A stretch of DNA of 21,349 nucleotides from a virus, in IMG/VR virus record IMGVR_UViG_3300013138_000614, positions 1-21,349 of that record, one strand, 5' to 3'. Positions 1 to 6,332 of this stretch are shown here, one piece after another. The notes beneath the pieces are model-generated. The model saw only the letters and a list, made by a program, of their open reading frames with translations. It did no database searches and had not been told where the DNA came from. A program made the translations under genes and the position numbers. Position 1 is the first letter of the stretch. Each line of letters begins with the position of its first letter.

Positions 1-120
1 CAAACTGCAAATTTGTTTTAATGTCATTGTCGGATAATGATTTTCTATCTTGTCGGCATTATCTTTTGAAAAGTCATATTTCCACGGAGGGTCTGCATAA
101 ATTATTTGGTATTTCTTCAT
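1..120 (-). CDS. MT-A70 family adenine methyltransferase, N-terminal fragment (runs off left edge)
   Basis: Forty codons are visible, starting at the ATG at 120 and open to base 1. The protein begins MKKYQIIYADPPWKYD and continues to HYPTMTLKQICSL. DPPW followed by an aromatic residue is the catalytic motif IV of MT-A70 methyltransferases, which transfer a methyl group from S-adenosylmethionine to adenine N6. The HYPTM block shortly downstream is also usual in phage and bacterial members. It is the last visible gene of a leftward run of DNA-modification genes, 33 nt downstream of the preceding one. The C-terminal part lies outside the window, so whether the gene is intact cannot be judged. 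The target is presumably phage DNA, but RNA substrates are known in the wider family. Confidence 0.85.
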   Translation of the reverse strand, partial: MKKYQIIYADPPWKYDFSKDNADKIENHYPTMTLKQICSL

Positions 121-125
121 ATTAT

Positions 126-144
126 TTCCCACAGTTATTGAGAT
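126..144 (-). repeat. junction repeat type B, copy 1 (before MT-A70 gene)
   Basis: The 19 bases TTCCCACAGTTATTGAGAT (plus strand) recur exactly at 790-808. Both copies lie a few bases upstream of a leftward start codon, so on the sense strand CTGTGGGAA precedes the ATG by about 5-7 nt. It may carry a translation or regulatory signal, or be a recombination junction. Confidence 0.8.
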
Positions 145-153
145 GTGGACTCG

Positions 154-783
154 CTAGCTTTTAATAAATACCCAAAAATAAGTATGTATCTTTCTTAGGT
201 GTCTTTGTTTTGTTCTCGGGTTAGTTATTTTATTTGGCTTTACCAGTATTGCTAAATCTTTGGCATAAAATCCTAATTCTGTCGCCCAATTATAAACTAA
301 ACAATGTGTCATTGTAGTTTTACTATCAGTATAATCTTGGCACTTAAATATCAAAACACCTTTATTTTTTAACACCCTATATGCTTCACTCAAAATTCCC
401 TTATATGTTTTCTCAAGTTCTAAAAAATCTTTGAATATGGTATGGGTTTTTGAGCTGTAAAACTGGTCTGCCTTTCCGTGAACCCCAAATAAAAATGGTG
501 GGTCAAGTATTATACTTTGAAGTGAGTTATTTTCTAGTGGTAAGTTTGTGGCGTCAGCTTGTTTTATCCAGTTTTCTTGTGGATTTTTATCAAAAACTAA
601 TTCTGGCATATCTAGTCCACCTTTATAGAAATTTCCCCTAAAAAACATAGGGTCGCAATCAACCATTTTCCCACTATTATGTAGTTCTAAAAGCCAAGCT
701 AAACAATCTTGTTCATTATCAAATACACTTTTTGCGTGTTTTTTCTTTGCTTCTTGAACTACTTTATTTAAGTTTATTTCCAT
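154..783 (-). CDS. DPPF-type DNA methyltransferase (N4/N6 amino-methylase class)
   Basis: This is a 209-aa protein. Motif IV appears as LDPPFLFG (about residues 93-100), typical of SAM-dependent enzymes that methylate exocyclic amino groups of adenine or cytosine. It is followed by a helix ending EAYRVLKNKGVLIFKCQD, the post-motif strand seen in small phage methylases, and the protein ends with an aromatic strand, HTYFWVFIK. No FxGxG motif I is obvious in the usual form, so the SAM site is inferred from the family. An FFRGNFYKGG segment near residue 47 suggests a separate N-terminal substrate element. The neighbours are a Mom-like enzyme upstream and an MT-A70 enzyme downstream, so it belongs to a DNA-modification block. 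Target sequence and base cannot be read from the protein. Confidence 0.8.
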   Translation of the reverse strand: MEINLNKVVQEAKKKHAKSVFDNEQDCLAWLLELHNSGKMVDCDPMFFRGNFYKGGLDMPELVFDKNPQENWIKQADATNLPLENNSLQSIILDPPFLFGVHGKADQFYSSKTHTIFKDFLELEKTYKGILSEAYRVLKNKGVLIFKCQDYTDSKTTMTHCLVYNWATELGFYAKDLAILVKPNKITNPRTKQRHLRKIHTYFWVFIKS

Positions 784-789
784 ATTTAA

Positions 790-808
790 TTCCCACAGTT
801 ATTGAGAT
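790..808 (-). repeat. junction repeat type B, copy 2 (before DPPF methyltransferase)
   Basis: Exact 19-nt match to 126-144, again just upstream of a leftward ATG (783). Here it sits next to a type A junction repeat (821-850), so this 106-nt gap is a composite of both junction types. Confidence 0.8.
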
Positions 809-820
809 CTAAACTCGTTA

Positions 821-850
821 ATTAAACACTACACCACATTTATAATAATA
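821..850 (-). repeat. junction repeat type A, copy 3
   Basis: Matches 27 of 30 bases with 1549-1578. The shared core CCACATTTATAATAATA is exact over 17 bases. At 1549-1578 this sequence overlaps the last codons of the methyltransferase gene. Here it lies in non-coding DNA between the Mom-like and DPPF genes, as if a junction had been copied or left behind by a gene swap. Confidence 0.8.
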
Positions 851-889
851 TAATATAAGTTAATATAAAGCGGAATGTAGGAACTGCCC

Positions 890-1546
890 CTACCCCTCTC
901 GGATGGAATCCGAGCGTTTCTCTGCTTGAAACTTCTTCCGCAAACCTCTATTTAAAATATACAAATAACGATACTGATAAATAGGATTTTTTTTAGTCCC
1001 CTTAATATGTTTTATCCCTTGATAAATTTCTTTCAATAAAGACCACTTGCGACTTTTATGCCGATGATACATGGATACTGGATGGACTCTCTCTCCGTTT
1101 CCCAACAAGTAAAAATCACATAGAATCGGTGGCAATCGAATAGCGTTTGTCGCTTGGTATATTATTCCCTTGTTTCCGGCCGAACCATCTGCATAAGTTA
1201 TTACAAACTTAATTCTTGGATAATACTTTTTTAAAAATTTTAGTAATAAAGAGATAACCTGACTTTCACTATTCTTGGGCAATGAATCTGACAACCACAT
1301 TCTATCAAATTCACAGTAATTATTGGTCGTTATCAATTTGGAAATAGTATTTTTTTTGTGCGGTCTTATACCATAACCAAGTTGTATCGCCCCCTTTCCA
1401 TTATTTATATCGAACGATAAAAAATGGTTAGGTGTGCATTTGTGTGAATAGTGATATTGCTCAATTAATTTAGCTACACAATTAGAATCAACCTTGGTTA
1501 ATGTCACTCCGTTTTTAGATATTTTTTGTTCAAACAGTTCAAACAT
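890..1546 (-). CDS. mom: Mom-like DNA adenine modification enzyme
   Basis: A 218-aa protein of the size of phage Mu Mom relatives. Three blocks are diagnostic: YHYSHK at residues 31-36; EFDRMWLSDSLPKNSESQVI at about 79-98; and ITYADGSAGNKGIIYQATNA at about 116-135, the YAD..G..G.IYQA signature of the family. In Mu, Mom is a GNAT-fold enzyme that converts adenine in DNA to a carbamoylmethyl derivative and shields phage DNA from many restriction enzymes; that chemistry is known for Mu and inferred here. No Com-like translational activator is seen beside it. It starts 21 nt after the upstream methyltransferase stop, within a shared junction repeat. The tail is basic (RGLRKKFQAEKR), which fits DNA contact. 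Confidence 0.85.
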   Translation of the reverse strand: MFELFEQKISKNGVTLTKVDSNCVAKLIEQYHYSHKCTPNHFLSFDINNGKGAIQLGYGIRPHKKNTISKLITTNNYCEFDRMWLSDSLPKNSESQVISLLLKFLKKYYPRIKFVITYADGSAGNKGIIYQATNAIRLPPILCDFYLLGNGERVHPVSMYHRHKSRKWSLLKEIYQGIKHIKGTKKNPIYQYRYLYILNRGLRKKFQAEKRSDSIREG

Positions 1547-1578
1547 AAGTTAAACGCTACCCCACATTTATAATAATA
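1544..1578 (-). repeat. junction repeat type A, copy 2 (before mom-like gene)
   Basis: The 21 bases at 1544-1564 are identical to 2852-2872, including the start codon itself. Bases 1549-1578 match 821-850 at 27 of 30 positions. The repeat covers the stop of the upstream gene, the intergenic gap and the start of the downstream gene. On the sense strand it reads ATGTGGGGTAGCGTTTAA, then CTT, then the ATG. Confidence 0.85.
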
Positions 1579-2854
1579 CTTGTTGTCTTAACCTATCTTC
1601 GGCGATTTTAATGTAAGCTGGATTAAGTTCTATGCCGATATAATTTCGACGTAATTGTTTAGCGACTAATCCAGTTGTTCCTGCTCCAAAGAAAGGATCT
1701 AAAACTATTCCACCTTCCCAACCTGCACCACATCCGCAGTCAGTGTAACCTTTGTCTGTTTTTTTCGCATATCTCATACCTTGCTTATATTTTCCCTCAT
1801 ATCTGGCTGGTCTATAATTTGGGTCATCTTTGTTGAGTTCGTATCTTTCAAGCGTTTTTATGTCTATTATCTTCTCCCTCGCCTTTCCACACTTCTTACA
1901 AACAAATTCAGGGCAACCCGCTTTAATCGGAGTTTCGCATAATGCTTCAGGGTAAGTGGCAAAGTGTGCCTCTTTGTATGGTTTGGTAGTTATACGCCAG
2001 ACACAACGTTTGTTGCGACCATAAGAGCCGTCTGCCATTTTGGTTGTGGTGTGGTTATCGCCGATAAAAGCGTATTTATCAACATTGTTTTTGTTTGGAT
2101 GTTTTCTATTTTTCCCCCACGATGTTGTTTTATTAGCGTGTTGTTCACCATAGATTGCTTTCTCATACTGCGTTTCAAAATAATACTTCTTGCTCTTTGA
2201 AAAGAAAAATAACATCTCGTAATCAACGGTAAAGCGGTCTTTAACAGAACTCGGCATGCAATTCGGTTTCCACCACACAATAGAATTTCGGAGTATCCAT
2301 CCACGATTACACATTTCTATTGCGAAGCGAGAAGGAATTTGACATAGTGATTTTTTAGGACATTGACTATCATCTTTATAAATCATTCCTACTTTATCAT
2401 TTCCGTATCCTTGCCTTCCTGCTTTTGAATAACTGCTATCATTCATATAAGTATCCCCCATATTCACCCAGCAAGTGCCTTCTTTTTTGAGAACTCTTTT
2501 AACTTCATCAAAAATATCGCAGAGGCGGTTAATATATTCCTGAAAGGTTGGTTCTAATCCTAGTTGTTGGTCTTTACGAATAGCACCACATTTATGACAA
2601 CTTTCACGATTAAACCTTATAGCGTGGCTACCACTACTTCCATCAAAAGATTGTTTTGGGTCTGATTCTCCTTTTGGTATTTTGTGATCGCAATTCGGGT
2701 CGCCTCCTTCCCATGTAGCGGTTCCGTAATCTCTCAAAGCCCAATATGGCGGTGATGTCATCACACAATCAATACTTTCGTCTGGTATTTGTTTTAAAAC
2801 TTCCAACGAATCACCCTGAATAATTGTGTTCTTAATGTCAGAGATGCTATACAT
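1568..2854 (-). CDS. Beta-class site-specific DNA methyltransferase (SPPY type)
   Basis: A 428-aa SAM-dependent methyltransferase. Motif IV is TSPPYWALRDYG, with SPPY at residues 34-37. Motif I, DPFFGAGTTG (386-395), lies near the C terminus and is followed by RRNYIGIELNPAYI. Motif IV before motif I defines the beta class; SPPY is common in N4-cytosine enzymes but also occurs in N6-adenine ones. A central insertion carries Cys/His clusters (CDH near 55 with CHKC at 86-89; CPEFVCKKC; DCGC) that look like zinc-binding elements. No cognate restriction nuclease is adjacent, so it is an orphan phage methylase, probably for anti-restriction. It lies 19 nt after the helicase gene in the same leftward unit. 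Confidence 0.9.
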   Translation of the reverse strand: MYSISDIKNTIIQGDSLEVLKQIPDESIDCVMTSPPYWALRDYGTATWEGGDPNCDHKIPKGESDPKQSFDGSSGSHAIRFNRESCHKCGAIRKDQQLGLEPTFQEYINRLCDIFDEVKRVLKKEGTCWVNMGDTYMNDSSYSKAGRQGYGNDKVGMIYKDDSQCPKKSLCQIPSRFAIEMCNRGWILRNSIVWWKPNCMPSSVKDRFTVDYEMLFFFSKSKKYYFETQYEKAIYGEQHANKTTSWGKNRKHPNKNNVDKYAFIGDNHTTTKMADGSYGRNKRCVWRITTKPYKEAHFATYPEALCETPIKAGCPEFVCKKCGKAREKIIDIKTLERYELNKDDPNYRPARYEGKYKQGMRYAKKTDKGYTDCGCGAGWEGGIVLDPFFGAGTTGLVAKQLRRNYIGIELNPAYIKIAEDRLRQQVLL

Positions 2855-2873
2855 AAGTTAAACGCTACCCCAT
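2852..2873 (-). repeat. junction repeat type A, copy 1 (before beta-class methyltransferase)
   Basis: Bases 2852-2872 are identical over 21 nt to 1544-1564. The repeat fills the whole gap between the helicase stop and the methyltransferase start and includes the ATG. The coding sequences on either side are unrelated to those at the other copy, so the identity is not explained by gene homology. Confidence 0.85.
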
Positions 2874-4376
2874 CTAAAACGGTATATCAGTTTGTAATTT
2901 TTCTTTTATCTCCTCGGCGGATGTGGGAGTTAAATCTTCGTATATCGCCAACTTCAATGGATATGTGGTCGTCTTTAAGAAATTTCCGTCCGCATCCTGC
3001 GCCACCGTCCGGCCATTTGAGCCAACATCCAATACCTCCTTTATCCGTCGCGCAACTTCATGAATCCTCATCTTAATCGACCCACCCTCCTGCACATTTA
3101 ATGAGTACCATTGTCGATACCTTTTGAAAATTTCCGATAACGGATAGTGCGCCTCATTGTCAATCGCAAATGTCTCATTCAAAAACTCACGCACAATGTC
3201 GTTCTCATTCTGATACTTCTCCATTAAATCTTTCACTAAACCATTATAATCAAATTGATATTTGTCATTCCGCAAATCATCCATCCCACCTAAAAAGTAA
3301 TTGAATATCGCCGATTTTTCTTTTTCTATTTTCTCCGCCAGTGTCGAATCTTGCAAGTATATTCCCTTCTTCTCGGGATTCTTTATCATATCATACTCCT
3401 CCTTCGGTTTGTATTGATTAGGGAAATCAAATATAAGCAGTCGCCGGTAAATTCCACTCGACGTATCATTGAATTTCGGAAGACCGTTGCACGCCAGCAC
3501 CAGCTTAAATTTCGGCTTAATCGTCAGCTCCGTCTTAAACTTTCGACTAATACTTATTCGCGCACCTTCCGCAATTAACTTAATCTGTTCGGCATCAATG
3601 TATGTGCGCTTCTGCTCGCCTGCACAATTAATGCGTGAATGTAAAAGCGCTTCCTTCTTAAACGAACTACCAGCAATATCCTCTAACGATAATGACGTTA
3701 TCTGCCGATCATTGAAAAACATCAGAAACGTATTAATCAGCGTGCTCTTCCCGCTCGCACCCGGGCCATTGAATAGAAAAATCTTGTTCGCCTGACAACT
3801 GTTATCAAGTAAATACCCGCCCAATTTTCTGATATTATTCATCTGCCCTGTGTTCTCGCCACCCAATACTTCGCATAAATACTTGTAGAATACCGGCATG
3901 TCCTGCGCCTGATAGTCGTAGTCAACATTAACCATCGTGTCCAAATAGAAGTTCGGCGAATGATTGTACATCTTCTTCGCATCCAAATCTATCACCCCAT
4001 TATTTACACACAAAAAATTGTTGTCGCCCATCTTAATTGTCGGAATAGCGTCATAAGAACGAATAGAAGATACTATGTTCACAATGTAACCACTCTTCCA
4101 AATATCATAAATCATGTGCTTCATCACGAACCGGTGTATCATCATCTTAATATCCTCATCCTCCACCATGTCGTAATGTTTGCCATTGTACTGCCACATG
4201 ATATAGTTTCCATTCTCATCCTTACTCCGCACCATTATCGCATTTTCACGCAGTATCTCGAACATCATCGTTATCGGACATCTTCTGTTCTTTATAATAA
4301 AAGCATGCCGCTCTTGCTCTTGCAATTTGGCTTCGTCGCTGATTATCTCTTTAACAATTTGTTCGTTTTCGCTCAT
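2874..4376 (-). CDS. D5/SF3-type replicative helicase (phage/plasmid primase-helicase C-terminal type)
   Basis: With the ATG at 4376 (MSENEQ) the protein is 500 aa. An N-terminal D5_N-like region precedes an SF3 ATPase core: Walker A FNGPGASGKSTL near residues 202-213, a Walker B-like strand INCAGEQ at 249-255, motif C KLVLACNGLPKF at 291-302 and an arginine pair (GIYRRLLIFDFP) just after. SF3 helicases of this type unwind DNA at phage origins. No zinc finger or prim-pol domain is present, so primase activity must come from elsewhere. The frame is open to a GTG at 4445, but those 23 extra codons lie inside a strong leader hairpin, so I prefer the ATG; GGA sits 5 nt upstream of it. First gene of the second leftward unit. 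Confidence 0.88.
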   Translation of the reverse strand: MSENEQIVKEIISDEAKLQEQERHAFIIKNRRCPITMMFEILRENAIMVRSKDENGNYIMWQYNGKHYDMVEDEDIKMMIHRFVMKHMIYDIWKSGYIVNIVSSIRSYDAIPTIKMGDNNFLCVNNGVIDLDAKKMYNHSPNFYLDTMVNVDYDYQAQDMPVFYKYLCEVLGGENTGQMNNIRKLGGYLLDNSCQANKIFLFNGPGASGKSTLINTFLMFFNDRQITSLSLEDIAGSSFKKEALLHSRINCAGEQKRTYIDAEQIKLIAEGARISISRKFKTELTIKPKFKLVLACNGLPKFNDTSSGIYRRLLIFDFPNQYKPKEEYDMIKNPEKKGIYLQDSTLAEKIEKEKSAIFNYFLGGMDDLRNDKYQFDYNGLVKDLMEKYQNENDIVREFLNETFAIDNEAHYPLSEIFKRYRQWYSLNVQEGGSIKMRIHEVARRIKEVLDVGSNGRTVAQDADGNFLKTTTYPLKLAIYEDLTPTSAEEIKEKLQTDIPF

Positions 4377-4388
4377 AGATTCCAAACA

Positions 4389-4471
4389 AAAAATCGAGCT
4401 GAAATTATAAAAGGGGCTTGTCCGTAGTAGGTTTACCCCGACCACGCCCTTCGCAGTTCAACTCGATTTTT
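4389..4471 (-). promoter_or_regulatory. long hairpin in the 5' leader of the helicase operon
   Basis: Bases 4389-4403 and 4457-4471 pair over 15 bp with one G-U in the leftward transcript. Inside, AAGGGC/GCCCCUU (4446-4451 with 4411-4417) and GUGGU/ACUAC (4441-4445 with 4424-4428) extend it to one long irregular stem. The 3' arm ends in a run of six U residues, so it could act as an intrinsic terminator or attenuator before the helicase ATG. Confidence 0.65.
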
Positions 4472-4516
4472 CGCTTAGAACAAAGTGTTACAAGCATACA
4501 CTTTTTTTATATCTCA

Positions 4517-4544
4517 ATTATACAGATACTTTCACGAAAGTCAA
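4517..4544 (-). promoter_or_regulatory. leftward sigma70-like promoter for helicase/modification operon
   Basis: On the minus strand, TTGACT at -35 is followed after 16 bp by a perfect TATAAT. The -10 hexamer is preceded by CTG, as in the other leftward promoter at 7069. Expected start of transcription is near 4510, leaving about 135 nt of leader before the helicase ATG. Confidence 0.7.
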
Positions 4545-4619
4545 AATTATGGTGTGGATAAATGGAATTTTAACTCTGATTTTCGATTTCAATTTACCCG
4601 AATTTTTTTCAGTTTTTAT

Positions 4620-4687
4620 GAGGTGGGGGATTTTTTGGTGGGGTAGGGGAGCGGGGAGAAGGGGGGGGGTAGGGAGGTAGGGGAGTG
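4620..4687 (+). other. G-rich tract with quadruplex-forming potential
   Basis: Seven plus-strand G runs of three to nine bases occur in about 60 nt (4625-4629, 4640-4643, 4646-4649, 4653-4656, 4661-4669, 4672-4674, 4680-4683). The tract lies between the terminator of one leftward unit and the promoter of the next. The C-rich reading frame opposite it is low-complexity and not a credible gene. Together with the promoter and leader this accounts for the 4377-4778 gap. Confidence 0.7.
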
Positions 4688-4714
4688 TCCATTGCTTCAC
4701 AATTCCCATATAAC

Positions 4715-4744
4715 AAAAAGCCCAACATGCGGGGGATGTTGGGC
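4715..4744 (-). terminator. intrinsic terminator of the early leftward operon
   Basis: Perfect 9-bp stem (4720-4728 with 4736-4744), 7-nt loop, and on the minus strand a TTTTTGTTA tract directly after it. It lies 34 nt beyond the stop of the 90-aa gene, so it ends that transcription unit. Confidence 0.85.
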
Positions 4745-4778
4745 GGTTTGTGGCGAATAGGTGGCGATTGCTCGCGGT

Positions 4779-5051
4779 TTATTCGTGGTCAACAGCCGAT
4801 AGCTTTTGCGTTCTTTTGTAAATTGACATTGCCGCGCGACGCACGGTTTCGTCGGGGTGCGCCATGAAGTCCGATAACGTCGAGCGCATAACGTCAACAG
4901 CGTCAATGTTTATCGTTGACTCGGCTTCGCGGTCGGCGTAGCCGTCCTCATGGCCGTCTTCGTAGATTTGCTGGATTACGCTCGCCATGGCAAGTGCGTC
5001 GCCTTGCGCCTCGTCGAGCGCGTCAAGATAGTCCTGGAAAAAGTCTTCCAT
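4779..5051 (-). CDS. Hypothetical small acidic protein (90 aa)
   Basis: Not recognised. The N-terminal half is strongly acidic (MEDFFQDYLDALDEAQGDAL, then EDGHEDGYADREAE). The C-terminal half has an amphipathic helical stretch, HPDETVRRAAMSIYKR, that resembles a single helical repeat. No signal peptide or membrane segment is present. It is the last gene of the first leftward unit, 7 nt after the upstream stop and just before the terminator. Coding potential is supported by an unbroken frame with normal amino acid use and by tight packing. Acidic early phage proteins often inhibit host DNA-binding proteins, but nothing here shows that. Confidence 0.7.
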   Translation of the reverse strand: MEDFFQDYLDALDEAQGDALAMASVIQQIYEDGHEDGYADREAESTINIDAVDVMRSTLSDFMAHPDETVRRAAMSIYKRTQKLSAVDHE

Positions 5052-5058
5052 AGATTTT

Positions 5059-5544
5059 TTATTTTAAAATTTTGTAGCATAAAGTTTTTTCTCCCTTTAT
5101 GGCGTCGTCAATCACCTTTCCCTGGCTATATCTTTTGCCTTTGCTTTTGTGGCCACAAAATAGATACTCCATACCTAAAATTTCAAAATGCGCTTTGTCG
5201 CGTCTAAACATTGTCGATCCGTCCGTCAACATGTCAACCTCCAATTGCTTGGCGTTTTCGGGAAGGTTCGACGGTTTCGTCCTGATTGCTTCCGCTTCCT
5301 TGTCGGTCAACTCTCTCTTGCCCGCTTCGTATATTGTGAAAATGTCACCATTATAGTCAATCAATGAAGCAGGCGGAAAATATAACCATGATCGCTTTTT
5401 GTCTTGTCGGTCGATTACTACCGCATTTCCTTGAACGTGTGTGATTATTCCAATTTTACCGACAAGACTATTGTTGTCGTGTGCCCATTCAATGACAACA
5501 TTTCGGCCGACGTATAGATCGCGTTTTAAAGCTGTTAGTGTCAT
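5059..5544 (-). CDS. Hypothetical early protein (161 aa)
   Basis: Not recognised. The protein opens with MTLTALKRDLYVGRNVVIEW, followed by GKIGIITHVQGNAVVIDR, a strand pattern like a small KOW or SH3-type barrel, then a mixed region containing ELTDKEAEAIRTKP, and a basic C terminus with CGHKSKGKRYSQGK. The frame is open three codons further to a TTG at 5553, but the ATG at 5544 is the more likely start. A 60-nt hairpin (5572-5631) sits just upstream and may influence its expression. Genes on both sides are small, co-directional and also unassigned. Confidence 0.7.
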   Translation of the reverse strand: MTLTALKRDLYVGRNVVIEWAHDNNSLVGKIGIITHVQGNAVVIDRQDKKRSWLYFPPASLIDYNGDIFTIYEAGKRELTDKEAEAIRTKPSNLPENAKQLEVDMLTDGSTMFRRDKAHFEILGMEYLFCGHKSKGKRYSQGKVIDDAIKGEKTLCYKILK

Positions 5545-5571
5545 AATTGTCAAAGAGCCCCGCGTCTCTTG

Positions 5572-5631
5572 TTATTTTATCACGGCGGCGGCCGTTGCAA
5601 ATAGGCAATGGCCGCACACGCGATAAAATAA
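5572..5631. repeat. 60-nt long inverted repeat / hairpin filling an intergenic gap
   Basis: The outer arms TTATTTTATC and GATAAAATAA (5572-5581, 5622-5631) pair perfectly over 10 bp. The inner arms 5588-5598 and 5605-5615 pair over 11 bp with one mismatch (G-U in plus-strand RNA), closing a 6-nt AAATAG loop. The GC-rich inner stem and AT-rich outer stem occupy most of the gap between the 63-aa and 161-aa genes. There is no U tract, so it is not a standard terminator. Confidence 0.8.
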
Positions 5632-5632
5632 G

Positions 5633-5824
5633 TTAAAACCCGCACGCCTCCGAAAATAGCGAAATGTTGAAGCGTGGATTTTCTGCTTGCAACGTCCCGC
5701 AAAGGTCGCAAAAAATAAGCCGTCGCATGTCTTCGCGCGCTTGTTGTTTAACCTTGTTTTTGTCCTGGATTGCTCCGCTCCTCCAAAGAGCGCCCGCAAT
5801 TAGTTCATAGTCTTTTTTGGTCAT
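5633..5824 (-). CDS. Small conserved phage protein, MTKKDYELIA family (63 aa)
   Basis: Begins MTKKDYELIAGALWRSG and ends with DLCGTLQAENPRFNISLFSEACGF. A short MTKKDYxLIA start joined to a terminal NPRFxxxxFxxACG motif is a pattern I know from many small phage and prophage proteins of about 60-70 aa with no assigned function. The middle is helical and charged (DKNKVKQQAREDMRR). One CxxC pair (CDLC) is present, but a metal site is not implied by the family. It starts 10 nt after the upstream stop. A 75-aa frame overlapping it on the same strand lacks this conserved pattern and is taken as a shadow. Confidence 0.75.
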   Translation of the reverse strand: MTKKDYELIAGALWRSGAIQDKNKVKQQAREDMRRLIFCDLCGTLQAENPRFNISLFSEACGF

Positions 5825-5834
5825 AACGTTTTGA

Positions 5835-5996
5835 TTAAATTTTTTCTACTCGCGAAACTTTGTAGTCCGAGCCACTTTGATAATCATTGTCAAACTCGCC
5901 ATCAAAAAATAACTCTTCCGCCTCTTGCTCATTTTCCGCTTCCACCTCGCAATTTCCGACGCCGTCGAACGTGTAAAATACTTTGAATTTTTGCAT
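5835..5996 (-). CDS. Small acidic hypothetical protein (53 aa)
   Basis: A short frame from the ATG at 5996 to the TAA at 5835-5837. The product begins MQKFKVFYTFDGVGNCEVEA, then has an acidic middle (ENEQEAEELFFDGEFDNDY) and ends SDYKVSRVEKI. The pattern of a beta strand, an acidic helix of the EAEEL type and a final strand is frequent in small phage proteins that extend a ferredoxin-like half-fold. It fits exactly between its neighbours, 10 nt before the next ATG. Function is unknown. Confidence rests on the protein-like pattern and tight packing rather than on a named family. Confidence 0.65.
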   Translation of the reverse strand: MQKFKVFYTFDGVGNCEVEAENEQEAEELFFDGEFDNDYQSGSDYKVSRVEKI

Positions 5997-6034
5997 ATTT
6001 TTTTTACTTGTGGGCGGTTAATTACGCCCTGCTT

Positions 6035-6331
6035 TTAGATTTTTTCGATTATTGCTTCGGCTCCGATTATGTCGTTCGATTCTAGTTTCCGCAAAAAAAC
6101 ATTTCGCGCGATTGATAAAATTGCCCGTTCGCTCAATTGCTTTTTTTTGCCCGCCCCGACGCAACGCCAACAATTTGCCTCCCATGACCCAACCTTCGCG
6201 TAAAACCCGTCTTTGTCTTCATTGATTGATTCAATTGTGAATTCAAAACGGCTTTTTTTTCCGCCGTCCCAATAACCGCCGACTGGCTCGCGAAGGTTGA
6301 AGACGATTTTATATTCTGGTTCGTAAAACAT
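6035..6331 (-). CDS. Hypothetical early protein (98 aa)
   Basis: Not recognised. The N-terminal half is strand-rich (YEPEYKIVFNLREP, SRFEFTIESI, DGFYAKVGSW), then NCWRCVGAGKKKQLSERAIL leads into a helical C-terminal half (IARNVFLRKLESNDIIGAEA). The single CWRC pair could be structural. The ATG at 6331 is 1 nt after the stop of the upstream gene, which suggests translational coupling. Downstream a small GGGCG/CGCCC hairpin (6012-6029) occupies the gap before the next gene. There is no membrane or signal segment. Confidence 0.7.
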   Translation of the reverse strand: MFYEPEYKIVFNLREPVGGYWDGGKKSRFEFTIESINEDKDGFYAKVGSWEANCWRCVGAGKKKQLSERAILSIARNVFLRKLESNDIIGAEAIIEKI

Positions 6332-6332
6332 A

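Noticed and set aside
1568-2854. Part of a restriction-modification system
   Set aside because: No nuclease gene lies next to the methyltransferase; its neighbours are a helicase and other modification enzymes.
4377-4445. N-terminal extension of the helicase from the GTG at 4445
   Set aside because: These codons lie inside a long leader hairpin and encode no helicase-like sequence; the ATG at 4376 gives a normal protein.
4518-4709. 63-aa leftward frame across the G-rich tract
   Set aside because: Proline-rich low-complexity translation of a C-rich strand that also covers the promoter; no protein-like pattern.
5572-5799. 75-aa frame overlapping the MTKKDYELIA protein
   Set aside because: It reads through the 60-nt hairpin and lacks the conserved start and end motifs found in the 63-aa frame.
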